Shown: positions 28,438-37,745, numbered from the stretch's first letter. The stretch: DNA of 64,000 bases from Bin87 sp965220265 (GCA_965220265.1 CBDCPM010000004.1:1488001-1552000), one strand, 5' to 3'. Numbers and translations are program-made. Notes: generated from the letters alone by a model not told the origin.

Positions 28438-29484
28438 CTACGGGATGTATACGGCGTCGGACACTCCGTCGAAAACGAGAGAAACGTCTACCTGGTCGAG
28501 GGCGGAAGCGTCGCCACCCAGGGCCGGGATCATCACGTGGAGGTTAGTCACGGCCAGGCCGAGGTAACTGTGGTACGGATCGCCCGGCGCGCCGGGCAGA
28601 TCATCGTCACTAAGTTCGTCGATGTACGCTGCACCGGATTCTGCGGCGATTGTCTGCATCACGTTGCTGGGGAACACGGCGGAGCCAAACACGGCGGGTA
28701 TGTCTTCGGAGCGGATCTGCCGGATAAGATCAGCGACTTCCTTGGCAGACGGCTCGGAGAAATCGGACGGTTGTATGGCGCCCACCACGGTTAGGTCGTA
28801 GCGATCGGCAAAATATGCCCAAGAGTCGTGGTAGGTGAGCAACCTGCGGTTTCCGGGCGGAATGGTTTGGATCGCGGTTTTGACGGCTGCGTCCAGGGAA
28901 GCGATCCGCGCGGAGAAGGTAGCGTAATTGGAGGAGTAATACTCTGAGTTATCGGGGTCCCTGGCAACGAGGTTGTCTCGCACGATTTCCGCGTAGCGCA
29001 ATGCGAGAATGGGATCGGGCCACAGGTGCGGGTTCGGCTGGCCGCCCTCTTCGGGGAAGGAGAAGTCGAACCGCCATTGGTCGCGGCTGATGGTCTGTTC
29101 GCCCAGGGCCACGATCGAAGCACCGGGCTTGAGGTCGGCATTGGCCATCTCCAAGGTGGGCTCTTCAAGGAATAGCCCGTTGAGGATGATCAGGTCGGCT
29201 TTCGAAATTACCGCGGCCACTGACGGGGCCGGTTCGAAGGTATGGGAGTTAACACCTTCCGGAACCACACCTTCCAAGATGATGCGGGTCCCACCGATAT
29301 TTTCGACGATGCTGGTAATGGGCGACACGGTGGTAACCACGCGGATTCGATCGGTTTCGCTGCCTGCGTTTACGCTAGGAGCGCCCGCAGAGTCAGGAGA
29401 GCCCCCGGCACAAGCCAATGCGGCGAGAACGACGCACAAGGCTGCGCCAACGAGGATGGGGCTACGCAATGCCAACACCGGCAA
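28438..29484 (-). CDS. znuA: Zinc-binding lipoprotein, ZnuA-like
   Basis: A 348-residue cluster A-I substrate-binding protein. A hydrophobic signal peptide ends at a lipobox-like ALAC (Cys near residue 25), so it is probably anchored in the membrane. Likely metal ligands are His in VNSHTFEP, His in NPHLWPD, His in TYHDSWAYF and an acidic residue in DELSDDDL. The long His-rich loop of typical ZnuA proteins is missing, which leaves manganese possible. It follows zur by 39 bp. Confidence 0.88.
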   Translation of the reverse strand: MPVLALRSPILVGAALCVVLAALACAGGSPDSAGAPSVNAGSETDRIRVVTTVSPITSIVENIGGTRIILEGVVPEGVNSHTFEPAPSVAAVISKADLIILNGLFLEEPTLEMANADLKPGASIVALGEQTISRDQWRFDFSFPEEGGQPNPHLWPDPILALRYAEIVRDNLVARDPDNSEYYSSNYATFSARIASLDAAVKTAIQTIPPGNRRLLTYHDSWAYFADRYDLTVVGAIQPSDFSEPSAKEVADLIRQIRSEDIPAVFGSAVFPSNVMQTIAAESGAAYIDELSDDDLPGAPGDPYHSYLGLAVTNLHVMIPALGGDASALDQVDVSLVFDGVSDAVYIP

Positions 29485-29523
29485 CCTCTCCGGGCAAGAT
29501 ATTGCGTCGGACTGGGCGGCCAG

Positions 29524-29958
29524 CTACTCCGAATTCGAGGACAGACATCTTGCGCATTTGCCTCCGATCGTGAGATTTTCAAGGTCCGGCGTGAAACCGA
29601 ACTCCTGCTCCAACCGCCCGCTAAATTCGTTCAGGTAGTCGGGACTGAGCGTTTGGACGGTGTCGCACGCAGAGCAGACCATATGGTTGTGCCGGTTGTG
29701 CTGATCGGCGAGTTCGAAGTGGAGTTTATTGCCGATGACCACTTCGGTAACCACGCCGAGGCGCTTCAGCAGTTGCAGGGTGCGGTAAATCGTCGCCAGG
29801 TCCACATACGGATGCTGCTCCTTGGCCAACGACCACACCTCGTCGGCTCCGATGTGACCCGTGCGACCGGCTACGATATCCAGCACGGAGAGACGCTGTG
29901 GAGTGATTCGGTAACCCTGCGAGCGCAAGCGGCCGATAGCCGATTCGTGTCCAGACAT
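29524..29958 (-). CDS. zur: Fur-family metal regulator, probable Zur
   Basis: A 144-residue Fur-family repressor. It has a winged-helix DNA-binding part (RITPQRLSVLDIV, DLATIYRTLQLL) and a dimerisation part with HNHMVCSAC and CARC, the two CxxC pairs that hold structural zinc. The adjacent zinc-type ABC operon indicates Zur function; Fur or PerR roles are less likely. It is the first gene of its operon, with GGTAGGTGG before the ATG, and may regulate itself through the candidate site at 29972. Confidence 0.87.
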   Translation of the reverse strand: MSGHESAIGRLRSQGYRITPQRLSVLDIVAGRTGHIGADEVWSLAKEQHPYVDLATIYRTLQLLKRLGVVTEVVIGNKLHFELADQHNRHNHMVCSACDTVQTLSPDYLNEFSGRLEQEFGFTPDLENLTIGGKCARCLSSNSE

Positions 29959-29971
29959 ACGCCACCTACCG

Positions 29972-30024
29972 TTATTGCAGTAATTTGCGAGTACGAATTA
30001 TAGCACCGAAGACGAGAATGTCAA
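29972..30024 (-). promoter_or_regulatory. Promoter and candidate Zur box of the zinc operon
   Basis: On the minus strand TTGACA (30024-30019), a 16-bp spacer and a perfect TATAAT (30002-29997) form a strong promoter. Downstream, TTATTGCAGTAA (29972-29983) is a 10-of-12 palindrome placed to block transcription, a candidate Zur operator. The IS66 target duplication begins inside the -35 box. Confidence 0.65.
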
Positions 30025-30030
30025 CCGGTT
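30023..30030. repeat. Target-site duplication of the IS66 element (left)
   Basis: AACCGGTT, repeated at 31485-31492 on the other side of the element. The 8-bp size is typical of the IS66 family. Confidence 0.9.
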
Positions 30031-31484
30031 GTAACAGTTCAGAGTCGAGGGGAAACGAGCAGCTGACGGCAGGCGGCGAGAGGATTTAGTCCTTGGGCGC
30101 GCCAGGCGCCGAAGATGGATGCCAGCGTCATCTTGCTCTCGGTGCCCTGCTCCGAGCGGGTGCCGCCGCTGACCTTGCGGCTGATGACCAGATGACGCAG
30201 GCTGCGCTCGGCGGGGTTGTTGTCCGCTGGCACGTCTGGTTCGGCCACGAAGACGAAGAGTTCCTTGATGTGGCGCTCAATGCGCCGGCACAGTTTGGCC
30301 TGAACGGCTAGCGGGTCAGCCAGGAAAGGGCTGGCAGATGGCCAGCAGCCTCCGCTCCAAGGCCAGTTGAGCAGTGCGCCGTCGTCGTGCCTGAGGATGA
30401 GAGAAGGCTTTGGCTTCCTCGTAGAGTCGATGGACTGCCGCCGCCCAGCGGGCCAGCGGGGCCTCTTTGAGGTAGAGGGCCACCAAGTCGTGGATGTCCC
30501 GCAGCAGGTGCGCCCAGCACCGTTGCTTGGGGCCATCGTAATGGTGATAGGCGGCGTAGAAATCGCTGACCAGTACTCCGGATAATGCCTCGCCCAGCGC
30601 CTCGTCCACCACCGCCTTGCCCCGACCCCGCCGCAGGAAGTAGCGCTCGGTGGGGGTGCTGAAAGTCCAGACGTAACCGTTGTTCCCATTCTGACGCCAG
30701 CCGGTTTCGTCGGCGTGGAACACTGGGCTGGCGCGGATGCGGTCCACCATCGCGGCCACTGCTGGTTGGGCCTGTTGCGCGGTCTGGTGAATGGCGCTCA
30801 CAATGGCCCCCACGCTGAGGCGCAGCTGATGGACGGTGCGCAGATACCACTGGATGCTGCGGATCGGCAGGCGCCCTTCTTCCCGTAGCGTGGCGATGCG
30901 GCTGATCAGGTTGACGCCCAGGCGTTGGCGCCCCAGTGCCACGCCGTCCAGTTGCGCGGTGGGCACTCGGCGCCGCCGACACACTGGGCAGGTCCTGGCG
31001 ATGAAGACATGCTCGGTGACTTGCACCGGAACCACCGGCAACTCGATGACTTCCCGGGTGCGCTGGACCCAGCCGCCGGACAGGTGCGTCCCGCAATCGG
31101 GACAGCTCTCCACCACGTGCTCCACCCGATGGGTCGGTGTCATGCGCGGGCGAGCGAAGCCGTGGCGTCGCTGCTTTCTGGGCTGCTGCTGCGCTGGCGG
31201 CTGGCGGCCCGATTTCGCCTTGAGGCCGGGCATTCGCGGCGGGCCGTCCGGCTTCGCCCGGCCCTCCAGTTCGGCAATCCGCCGCTCCAACCGCTCAATC
31301 ACCCGCTGCTGTTCCAGAACGGTGGCCTGCAGTTGGGCGATGATGGCGATGAGGAAATCGCGGTCGGCGGTGATCAGGTCACTCTCAGTATCCACTCCCT
31401 CTATATGACATAACCACCGCCACCCGTGCCAGCGTCTGGCAGCCCGCCTTCGGCCAATTTACCTCACCAACTCTGAACAGTTAC
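30031..31484 (-). mobile_element. IS66-family element, ISBst12-like single-gene type
   Basis: A 1,454-bp element with ends GTAACAGTTCAGAGTCGAGG and, on the other strand, GTAACTGTTCAGAGTTGGTG, flanked by AACCGGTT duplications. It holds one transposase gene on the minus strand and no tnpA/tnpB accessory genes, as in the ISBst12 subgroup. The transposase is frameshifted. It is inserted 6 bp upstream of the -35 box of the zur operon, between zur and the divergent HerA-partner gene. Its termini match the two 114-bp MITEs in the window. Confidence 0.92.
30039..31395 (-). pseudogene. IS66 transposase, frameshifted
   Basis: The first frame (GTG at 31395 to 30316) has a leucine-zipper-like N-terminus, a Cys zinc knuckle (CPDCGTHL, CPVCRRRR) and catalytic Asp in FHADETGW and SDFYAAY. 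It stops after CQPFPG. The frame one base further on continues as FLADPLAVQAKL through the catalytic Glu motif PADNNPAERSLRH to the end. Together they would make about 450 residues. The shift lies near 30316-30330. It could be a single-base loss or recoding; no clear slippery site is seen. Confidence 0.85.
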
Positions 31485-31492
31485 AACCGGTT
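31485..31492. repeat. Target-site duplication of the IS66 element (right)
   Basis: AACCGGTT, matching 30023-30030. Confidence 0.9.
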
Positions 31493-31559
31493 CCGAGGGC
31501 GTGCGGTCAGCGTATGAGGCGTCGCCTGAGGTAAGGACCGTCGTGCTAGAATTCGAACC

Positions 31560-32153
31560 ATGGCGGGAATTCAACCTGGACAGCGTCTGGCAGAGGTGAC
31601 GGCGTCGCGCACGCAGCGCGTCGAGGCGCAATGCTACGGGGCGCGCACCGCTCCACCCCTGGGTTCGTTGGTACGCATCGGGTCGCCACCGATCTATGCG
31701 GTGGTGCTCGAAATCCGGCACGAACCGCTGGACCCAACCCGGCCGCTGGCTCCCAGGGGTGGAGATGTGGAAACGGAAGACGAGCTCTACGCCGCCAATC
31801 CTCAACTGAGCACGATGTTGACCACGAGGTTTAGCGCGTCAATCGTCGGCTATCAGGATGGCGCTGGCATCCGTCCGGGACTCCCGACCTTGCCGCCTGA
31901 CCTGCACTCATTTGTGTTCCTGTGCGACGCCGGAGACCTGGCAGCGTTCGGGATCAACCTTGGATGGCTAAGGCTGTTGCTGGAGGAACGGACGCCGGCC
32001 TCGGACACGGCAATCGCGAATTTGCTGCGCCAGGCGGCGGAAACCAAAACGGACACTCGTGAGTTTTTGATCGGCGCAGGAAAGGCCTTGGCCGCCGAAT
32101 TGTCCGGTGAGCACCAGCGGCTGCGAGCTTTGCTGCGCGAGGTCGGGGGATGA
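31560..32153 (+). CDS. HerA-associated hypothetical protein (HAS-barrel-like)
   Basis: A 197-residue protein of unknown function. The N-terminal half looks beta-rich (LGSLVRIGSPPIYAVVLEIR, TTRFSASIVGYQ), like the HAS barrel that caps HerA ATPases. The C-terminal half is helical. It overlaps the HerA gene start by 4 nt (ATGA), so the two products are probably made together. I see no NurA nuclease motifs. It probably serves as partner of the HerA-like ATPase. Its promoter region now faces the IS66 insertion. Confidence 0.65.
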   Translation: MAGIQPGQRLAEVTASRTQRVEAQCYGARTAPPLGSLVRIGSPPIYAVVLEIRHEPLDPTRPLAPRGGDVETEDELYAANPQLSTMLTTRFSASIVGYQDGAGIRPGLPTLPPDLHSFVFLCDAGDLAAFGINLGWLRLLLEERTPASDTAIANLLRQAAETKTDTREFLIGAGKALAAELSGEHQRLRALLREVGG

Positions 32154-33856
32154 TCATGGCGAACGGACCGGGAGGCAATGGCTTCCGGCCAGCGGCAGCG
32201 CGTCGACTGGGACAGATAGTTGGCGGATCGCTGTCTCGCGGTCTGGATGTCCGGCTGGACGCGTCGGACGCCGGGATTGAGGATGTCGCCGTCGGATCGT
32301 TTGTAACGATCCAGGGGCGCCGGCAAAAGTATTTTGCGGTGGTTACCGACGTGGAATTGCGGGCCGTCGATGACAGCGTGCGACATTTTCCACCGGCTTT
32401 TTCTCCAAACGGGATTACCGGTGGCGACTATACAGCGGAGGTCATCGCGGGCACCGTGGCGTACGGTCAACTGTCGGTAATGCCTGGCATGGCCGTGTCG
32501 ATCGGCGCGTCCCCCGACGGGATCGCCGAACAGGCCAAGACAATACCCGAGCATTTCGCCCCGGTGTACGCGGCGTCGCAAGCGGATATTGACGCAGTGT
32601 TTCGGGCCGGTGAGGGAGACTTCGCGTTGGGGTCACCACAGGGTATGGAGGCGTCGGTGGTCCGGTTGGACCTTGGAACCCTGGTTAACCGTTCGGTCGG
32701 CGTGTTCGGCGCTTCAGGCACGGGCAAGACGTTTTTGGCACGAATGCTGTTGGCTGGTCTGGTCAAACAGACGCACGCGGTGTCGCTGGTATTCGACATG
32801 GAGAGCGAGTACGGTTGGCAGGGTCAGGACAACGACCGGGGGCGGCAGGTGAAGGGGCTCAAGCAACTTTTTCCGGCCCGGGTTGTCACGTTCACGCTCG
32901 ACGAGGAAAGCAGCCGCCGCAGGGGAGCCTCGCCGGACGGAGTGGTTCGCATCGGGTATGACGAGATCGAGCCGGCCGACATTGAAGTTCTCCGGGATTT
33001 GCTCAATTTATCGGACGTGGCGGCTGCCACGGCGTGGAACTTAGCCAAGTACTATCAAGTAAACTGGCTGCGAGAATTCATCGCGCTGAGCGTTGCCGAC
33101 GTCGGCGACCTGTCGGACCAGATGGGGGTCAACTTATCCGCTCTACAAACGCTCCATCGTCGCTTGCGGTCTTGGGAGCGGTTCGGGTTCCTCGCAGATA
33201 CCAGCCAGGGGAGCGCTAGCGCCGGCGGTATCATCGAACAGCTGGAACGCGGCAATCACGTAGTGCTGGAGTTTGGACAGTACGGACGTAACACCGCTGC
33301 GTACGTGCTGGTCAGCAACCTGCTGACCCGCCGGATCCACGAAACCTGGGTGCGTCGCAAGGAGTTGGCTGACGGCGGTCAGGGAGACGAACCCCGGCCG
33401 CTGGTGATCTTCATAGAGGAAGCCCACAAGTTCCTGACTCCCGACATCGCCTCGCAGACGATTTTCGGGACGATCGCCCGGGAGTTGCGAAAGTACAACG
33501 TCACGCTGATGATAGTCGATCAACGGCCAAGCGGCATCGATTCCGAGGTGATGAGCCAGCTTGGGACGCGACTGTCGTGCGCATTGAACGACGATCGGGA
33601 TATGAACGCGGTGCTCATGGGAGCCAGGGATGCCGGGCAGCTGAGAAACGTGTTGGCGCGGCTGGATAACAAGCAGCAGGCGCTGGTGTTCGGACATGCT
33701 GTCCCCATGCCGGTGGTGGTGCGGCCCCGCGACTACGACGAAGCGTTCTACGCTGAAATGGTATCCGCCCCCGGCAGGGCGGTTGGGGCGGCCCTGGCCG
33801 AATCCGATGCGGACCGCATGCAGCGGGAGATCGACGAGCTTTTCCCCCCAGAGTGA
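32150..33856 (+). CDS. HerA-like ATP-dependent DNA translocase
   Basis: A 568-residue DUF87/HerA-type hexameric ATPase. An N-terminal beta-barrel (to about residue 100) precedes the RecA-like core with Walker A GASGTGKT near residues 186-193 and Walker B VIFIEEAHKF near residue 420. Further conserved stretches are ELRKYNVTLMIVDQRPSGID and LGTRLSC. HerA works with NurA nuclease in end resection in archaea; bacterial homologues also occur in phage defence. Here only the small upstream protein is linked. The ATG at 32150 overlaps the previous stop; ATG 32156 is an alternative. Confidence 0.88.
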   Translation: MIMANGPGGNGFRPAAARRLGQIVGGSLSRGLDVRLDASDAGIEDVAVGSFVTIQGRRQKYFAVVTDVELRAVDDSVRHFPPAFSPNGITGGDYTAEVIAGTVAYGQLSVMPGMAVSIGASPDGIAEQAKTIPEHFAPVYAASQADIDAVFRAGEGDFALGSPQGMEASVVRLDLGTLVNRSVGVFGASGTGKTFLARMLLAGLVKQTHAVSLVFDMESEYGWQGQDNDRGRQVKGLKQLFPARVVTFTLDEESSRRRGASPDGVVRIGYDEIEPADIEVLRDLLNLSDVAAATAWNLAKYYQVNWLREFIALSVADVGDLSDQMGVNLSALQTLHRRLRSWERFGFLADTSQGSASAGGIIEQLERGNHVVLEFGQYGRNTAAYVLVSNLLTRRIHETWVRRKELADGGQGDEPRPLVIFIEEAHKFLTPDIASQTIFGTIARELRKYNVTLMIVDQRPSGIDSEVMSQLGTRLSCALNDDRDMNAVLMGARDAGQLRNVLARLDNKQQALVFGHAVPMPVVVRPRDYDEAFYAEMVSAPGRAVGAALAESDADRMQREIDELFPPE

Positions 33857-33906
33857 TGCTTCCAAACAGCCCGCTGAGACACAAATGACGGTACCGGTAC
33901 CTGGTG

Positions 33907-34749
33907 ATGAAAGTAGCTGAGACTTGCGCCGAGATGGCTGAGTTGTGCCGGGTAGCAGCACGTCCGCTGGGCCTCGTGCCGACCATGGGAGCTCTGCACG
34001 ACGGGCACCTGTCGCTGGTGCGCCACGCCCGGGCGAACAACGAGTCCATGGTGGCGTCCATATTCGTCAACCCGACCCAATTCGGGCCAAGCGAAGACTT
34101 CGCCAGCTACCCACGCAGCCTGCAACGCGACTTGGCGCTGCTGGAAGCAGAGGGTACCGACCTGGTTTTCGTGCCACCTCCGTCGGAAGTTTATCCGGAA
34201 GGTTTCGACACATGGATCGAACCGCGCACCGTGGCCGAAGGCATGGAAGGAGCGGCCAGGCCTGGCCACTTCCGCGGAGTGGCGACGGTGGTCGCAAAAT
34301 TGTTCACAATCGTGAGGCCTGACCGTGCCTACTTCGGCCAGAAAGATGGTCAGCAGGTCGCGGTCATCCGCAAGATGAACGCCGACCTGAACCTGGGTGT
34401 TGCCGTGGTGGCCATGCCGACGATCCGGGAACCGGACGGCCTCGCGCTGAGCAGCCGAAACGCTTATCTGACGGATGAGGAGCGGCGGGCGGCGCCGGTG
34501 GTGTACCGGGCGCTGCGCTCGGCTGAGGCGTTGTGGCAAGCAGGGGAACGGGATACCGATAGGTTACGGGCAGCGGCTTTGGCGGTGTTGGATAGCGAGC
34601 CGTTAGTGTCGGCGGTCGACTATGTCAGTGTGGTGGACGCGGATTCCATGGCTCTGATCTCTGCGGTAAACGACGAGCAGCGGGTGATGGTGGCAGCGGC
34701 GGTTCGGCTGGGCTCGGTGCGGCTGATTGACAACTTCTTGGTTGAGTGA
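33907..34749 (+). CDS. panC: Pantothenate synthetase
   Basis: Joins pantoate and beta-alanine with ATP to make pantothenate. The 280-residue protein has the nucleotide-binding motifs PTMGALHDGHLSLVR near residue 26 and the family stretches SIFVNPTQFGPSEDF, GHFRGVATVVAKLF, YFGQKDGQQ and LALSSRNAYL. Start is ATG 33907, with a GTG one codon before it; the ribosome-binding site is weak. Length is normal. panB and panD are not in the window. Confidence 0.95.
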   Translation: MKVAETCAEMAELCRVAARPLGLVPTMGALHDGHLSLVRHARANNESMVASIFVNPTQFGPSEDFASYPRSLQRDLALLEAEGTDLVFVPPPSEVYPEGFDTWIEPRTVAEGMEGAARPGHFRGVATVVAKLFTIVRPDRAYFGQKDGQQVAVIRKMNADLNLGVAVVAMPTIREPDGLALSSRNAYLTDEERRAAPVVYRALRSAEALWQAGERDTDRLRAAALAVLDSEPLVSAVDYVSVVDADSMALISAVNDEQRVMVAAAVRLGSVRLIDNFLVE

Positions 34750-34883
34750 AATTCCCAGAACCTCGACCCACACGTTGCGCTGAGTTCGAAGGAGCCTCCC
34801 AATCGCTTTTCGGCTCTGACTGTATGCATGTGACGATGAAACTGTACGCGACGCGTGCGTCCAGAGCCGCGTCCGAGACAAAA

Positions 34884-35158
34884 TTACTCGCCCTCGATCA
34901 CCTGTAATACTGGATCCCCTCTGGACACGTAGCTGTCATTTTCGCGTAAGTCCTCTGAGGCTGCCTCGAACCCGCCCTGGGTCTTCAGGGTTTCGTAATG
35001 AGTTTCCCATTTGGGTGGATCAAACATCCGACCGAACGGAACGGACAAAATCCCCTGTCCTCCCACATTTACCTCCCTACTGCGAAACGTGGTGGCGACT
35101 GAGAATTTGTCGTAAGCACGTTTCACTCTCACACGTGCTTTGGCTTGTTCAACCAAAC
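34884..35158 (-). pseudogene. Truncated hypothetical gene cut by IS630 copy 1
   Basis: The 3' end of a gene, translating from the element border as GLVEQAKARVRVKRAYDKFS and ending GDPVLQVIEGE. The frame runs on upstream only into IS630 sequence. No continuation is found on the far side of the element at 36436, so the 5' part was lost or decayed. The family is not recognised; the remaining 91 residues are mixed alpha/beta with an acidic end. Confidence 0.6.
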
Positions 35159-35232
35159 CTAGTACCGCGTCAGTGTGAAACCGAAGGATAGATACGGCGA
35201 AGCTTATGCCGGGCATTGGTGGTGGAGAATCT

Positions 35233-36355
35233 TCAGTCGATGGTTGCCGCAGCCTGATTCCGCTCGGTCTCCAAGGCGGCAATCTCGCGTTTGAGGGCAG
35301 CCTCATCTTCAATGCGGCGATTCAAACATTGGTTGCTGAAGACGCTGAACTCGATCTCCGCCATCCCTTCGGCAAGCTCAGGACAGGATTGAGCCAGCTC
35401 CCATGCTGGGGAGTATAGTGAAACTCCAGCCGTTGGATCACCCGTCTGGCCTCCTTTGGCTCGAAGGCCTCGTACAGGGAGGCGGGTCAGGGAGGCGGGT
35501 CGATGAGTGTTCAGGTTGTCCAGCACTACCCGGATCTTCTCCGCTTCCGGGTAAGCGGCATCCGCCAGCCAGCGCATCTGATGGGCGAAGTCGGTCATGG
35601 TGCGACGCCCGGTCACTGCCACGTGCCTCCAGCCCGCCAATGGCGCACAAGTCATGAATAAGTTCCGGGTCCCGTTGCGCTGGTACTCGTAATCAAACCG
35701 CTCCCGCCGTCCCGCCTTGGCCGGGATGGGAGACCGTTTCTCCGACACCAACTGCTTGGAAGTCTCATCTTGGAAGTCTCATCGAAACAGACTACGGGCC
35801 GCTTGGGGTCATCGGGTTCCGCATAGCGGTCCAGCACGTCCTCCATGCGGGCTACGAACTCGGCGCTCACCTTGGGGATGCACCACTCCTTCTTCCGCCA
35901 CGGCTTGAGCTTCCGCCACGGCTTGAGTTCGTTTTTTTCAACACCTGCCTGACCGTCTCCCGGGAGCTGGAGCCGGTCAACTCCAGCTTCACCACTTGGT
36001 CGGCAAGCAATCGCAACGTCCAGCGAGTGTGCCCTTCCGGAGCCGCGCTGCAGGCCACGGCCACCAGGTGGGCTTCCTGCTTGCCATCAAGTTTACGCCG
36101 TTGTCCCGGCCGCGGCAGGTCATTGAGGGCCCGTTCCAACCCGCCTGCTACGCAGCGCTGCCGCACCCGGCCGACCGTGGAGGGGCCGACCATCAAGGCT
36201 TCCGCCACCTGCTGGTCGGTAAGGCCTTCAGCGGCTTTACACAAAATCAAAGCCCGCTTCACTTTACGCCCCGAGGACTTGCCGCGCCGGGTGACACCCC
36301 ACAAATGTTCCCGCTCATCCTGGGTCAAGTTCACTCGATATAACTTGGCAGGCAT
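35233..36355 (-). pseudogene. IS630 transposase of copy 1, degenerate
   Basis: The N-terminal helix-turn-helix part (ATG at 36355, MPAKLYRVNLTQDE) shifts frame at the run of seven A before C (35938-35932, minus strand), a likely -1 programmed frameshift. Downstream a catalytic part begins (KPVVCFDETS-like, here RPVVCFDETS), then NLFMTCAPLAGW and VVLDNLNTH. Three tandem duplications are present: 18 bp at 35892-35927 (in frame), 14 bp at 35755-35782 in the DETS codons and 13 bp at 35476-35501. A 23-bp insertion lies at 35365-35387. The protein is almost certainly inactive. Confidence 0.85.
35365..35387. repeat. 23-bp dispersed repeat inserted in IS630 copy 1
   Basis: CCCTTCGGCAAGCTCAGGAC plus AGG, inserted between the codons for HGSWLN and MAEIE of the transposase. 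The identical 23 bp sit at the same codon position in copy 2 (37878-37900). Confidence 0.85.
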
Positions 36356-36436
36356 TCCCCACACACTCCGCTATGAAAGAATGCCTCAATTACATCAATT
36401 CTTATATTTGTCAAAAACAACTGGACGCAGTACTAG

Positions 36437-36754
36437 TCAGAGCATTAGATCCGCGCCAAAATAGTGAGTGCATCGACCGCAGAGCCGCCTAGTACTACAG
36501 TCGCGCTTCAAGGGAAGGACTCATATCACTGACCGTGCCCGAAGTTAGACGGCTGTCATGCAGGCTGCTGTGACTACTTTATGAGAGTACTGACCTGCCT
36601 ATCCGGTAGCCGTGGTGGAGCTGGCGGCACCAAGCCAGAGCCTTGGAATCCGTTACAAGAGGCACTTTCAGAGGCCCGCAATTCAAGTGCAACTGTAATA
36701 CTAGCAGGCAACCTCGCTTCTACAATCCGAGAATCCTCAGTCAGGAGATGAACG
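36437..36754. other. Intergenic segment without a gene
   Basis: No supported frame. It contains an isolated CTAGTACTACAG near 36492, similar to an IS630 end, which may mark an old excision or deletion. Confidence 0.4.
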
Positions 36755-37359
36755 TTGAGCAAAGCCGAAGTAGAACGTGCCATCATCACCGCGCAGAAGC
36801 ACGTAGCCGAGGTCAACCCAACCCGCCCAGAGGGCGGGTGCAGACAACGGCCTCTGTCAACAACCACGAGACCAGCACCCGCTACATTGTCATTGATCCC
36901 ATCCTGCGGGCCTTGGGCTGGGAGTTGTCCAACCCAACCGAGTGCGTGGTGGAATACGAAGTAGCCCGCAGGGGCAACTACCCGGCAACCCGGGTGGACT
37001 ACGTGCTGAAGGATGCAACCGGCGAACCAGCCATCGTGATTGAAGCCAAGCGTATCGACGTCGAGTCCGATGACGAGCGGGCACTGGACCAAATGGAGCG
37101 CTACTTGCAGGACATCCCAACCGCCACGATGGCCGTTGGTCACAACGGCCAGTACTGGAACATCGCCAAGAGAGAAGGAAATGACTGGCAGCCTGAGTCT
37201 CGCTACCCGCTGGGACTGCACTACGAGAAGACCGGCGAGAATGCCCAGCGGCTGTGGGACACCCTATCGAAGGAAGCCGTGAAGCAGGCACGCGCCAAGC
37301 GGAGCGACAACTTCAGAGCAGCCGCCAGCAACCGCCGTCAGTACGGGAGAAGAAGGTAA
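36755..37359 (+). pseudogene. HSDR_N-type nuclease-domain protein, frameshifted
   Basis: The start (TTG 36755, LSKAEVERAIITAQKHVAEV) and the main domain lie in different frames, with the shift in the GC-rich run near 36825-36845. The domain has TRYIVIDPILRALGWEL, VDYVLKD and VIEAKRID, the D...ExK core of the restriction-endonuclease-like N-terminal domain of type I HsdR subunits (HSDR_N). It is followed by YLQDIPTATMAVGHNGQYW. It is a stand-alone domain with no helicase part, hsdM or hsdS nearby. Either a dead gene or an indel error. Confidence 0.7.
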
Positions 37360-37672
37360 GGTACAACGACGCGCACCTGCGTTGCCGACGACAACCGGGT
37401 CAGCAGGGCCGCCCGCCGCTGAAAGGCGAGCGGCGGCCTCCGTTGAAGGCCCTCCTCGACCAGCCCCAGGCGGTTTGGGCCAGCGCCGTGGTAGCCTAGA
37501 GAACGGGCCGGAAACCCCTATTCTCCCCAAATCGAGATTTTCCTTGCGTCGAACATCGTTGCATTAATGGATTCCAGAAACGATTTCCATACGCAAAAAC
37601 ACCGGACAAAAGTGTAATTCGTCTGATCCGCGTAGTGCGAAACCCTGTCAATTGACTTTCCGGCCGGACTTC
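37360..37672. other. Intergenic segment without a gene
   Basis: No supported frame. A GC-rich imperfect hairpin (CCGCCGCT ... AGCGGCGG, about 37414-37436) follows the HSDR_N gene and may act as its terminator. Confidence 0.4.
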
Positions 37673-37745
37673 TAGTACTGTTTCAATCTGATCTTGTCGG
37701 ATAGATATATTGGAGCTTACGGCGAGCATCTTGGGTGGTAAACCG

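Larger units (their letters stand above)
35160..36435 (-). mobile_element. IS630-family element, copy 1
   Basis: About 1.27 kb between TA dinucleotides, with matching ends CTAGTACCGCGTCAG and, on the other strand, CTAGTACTGCGTCCAG. It carries one IS630-type transposase locus on the minus strand, split over three frames. The second element at 37673-38926 is a diverged relative with the same ends. The TA flanks agree with the TA target preference of the IS630/Tc1 superfamily. Confidence 0.85.
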
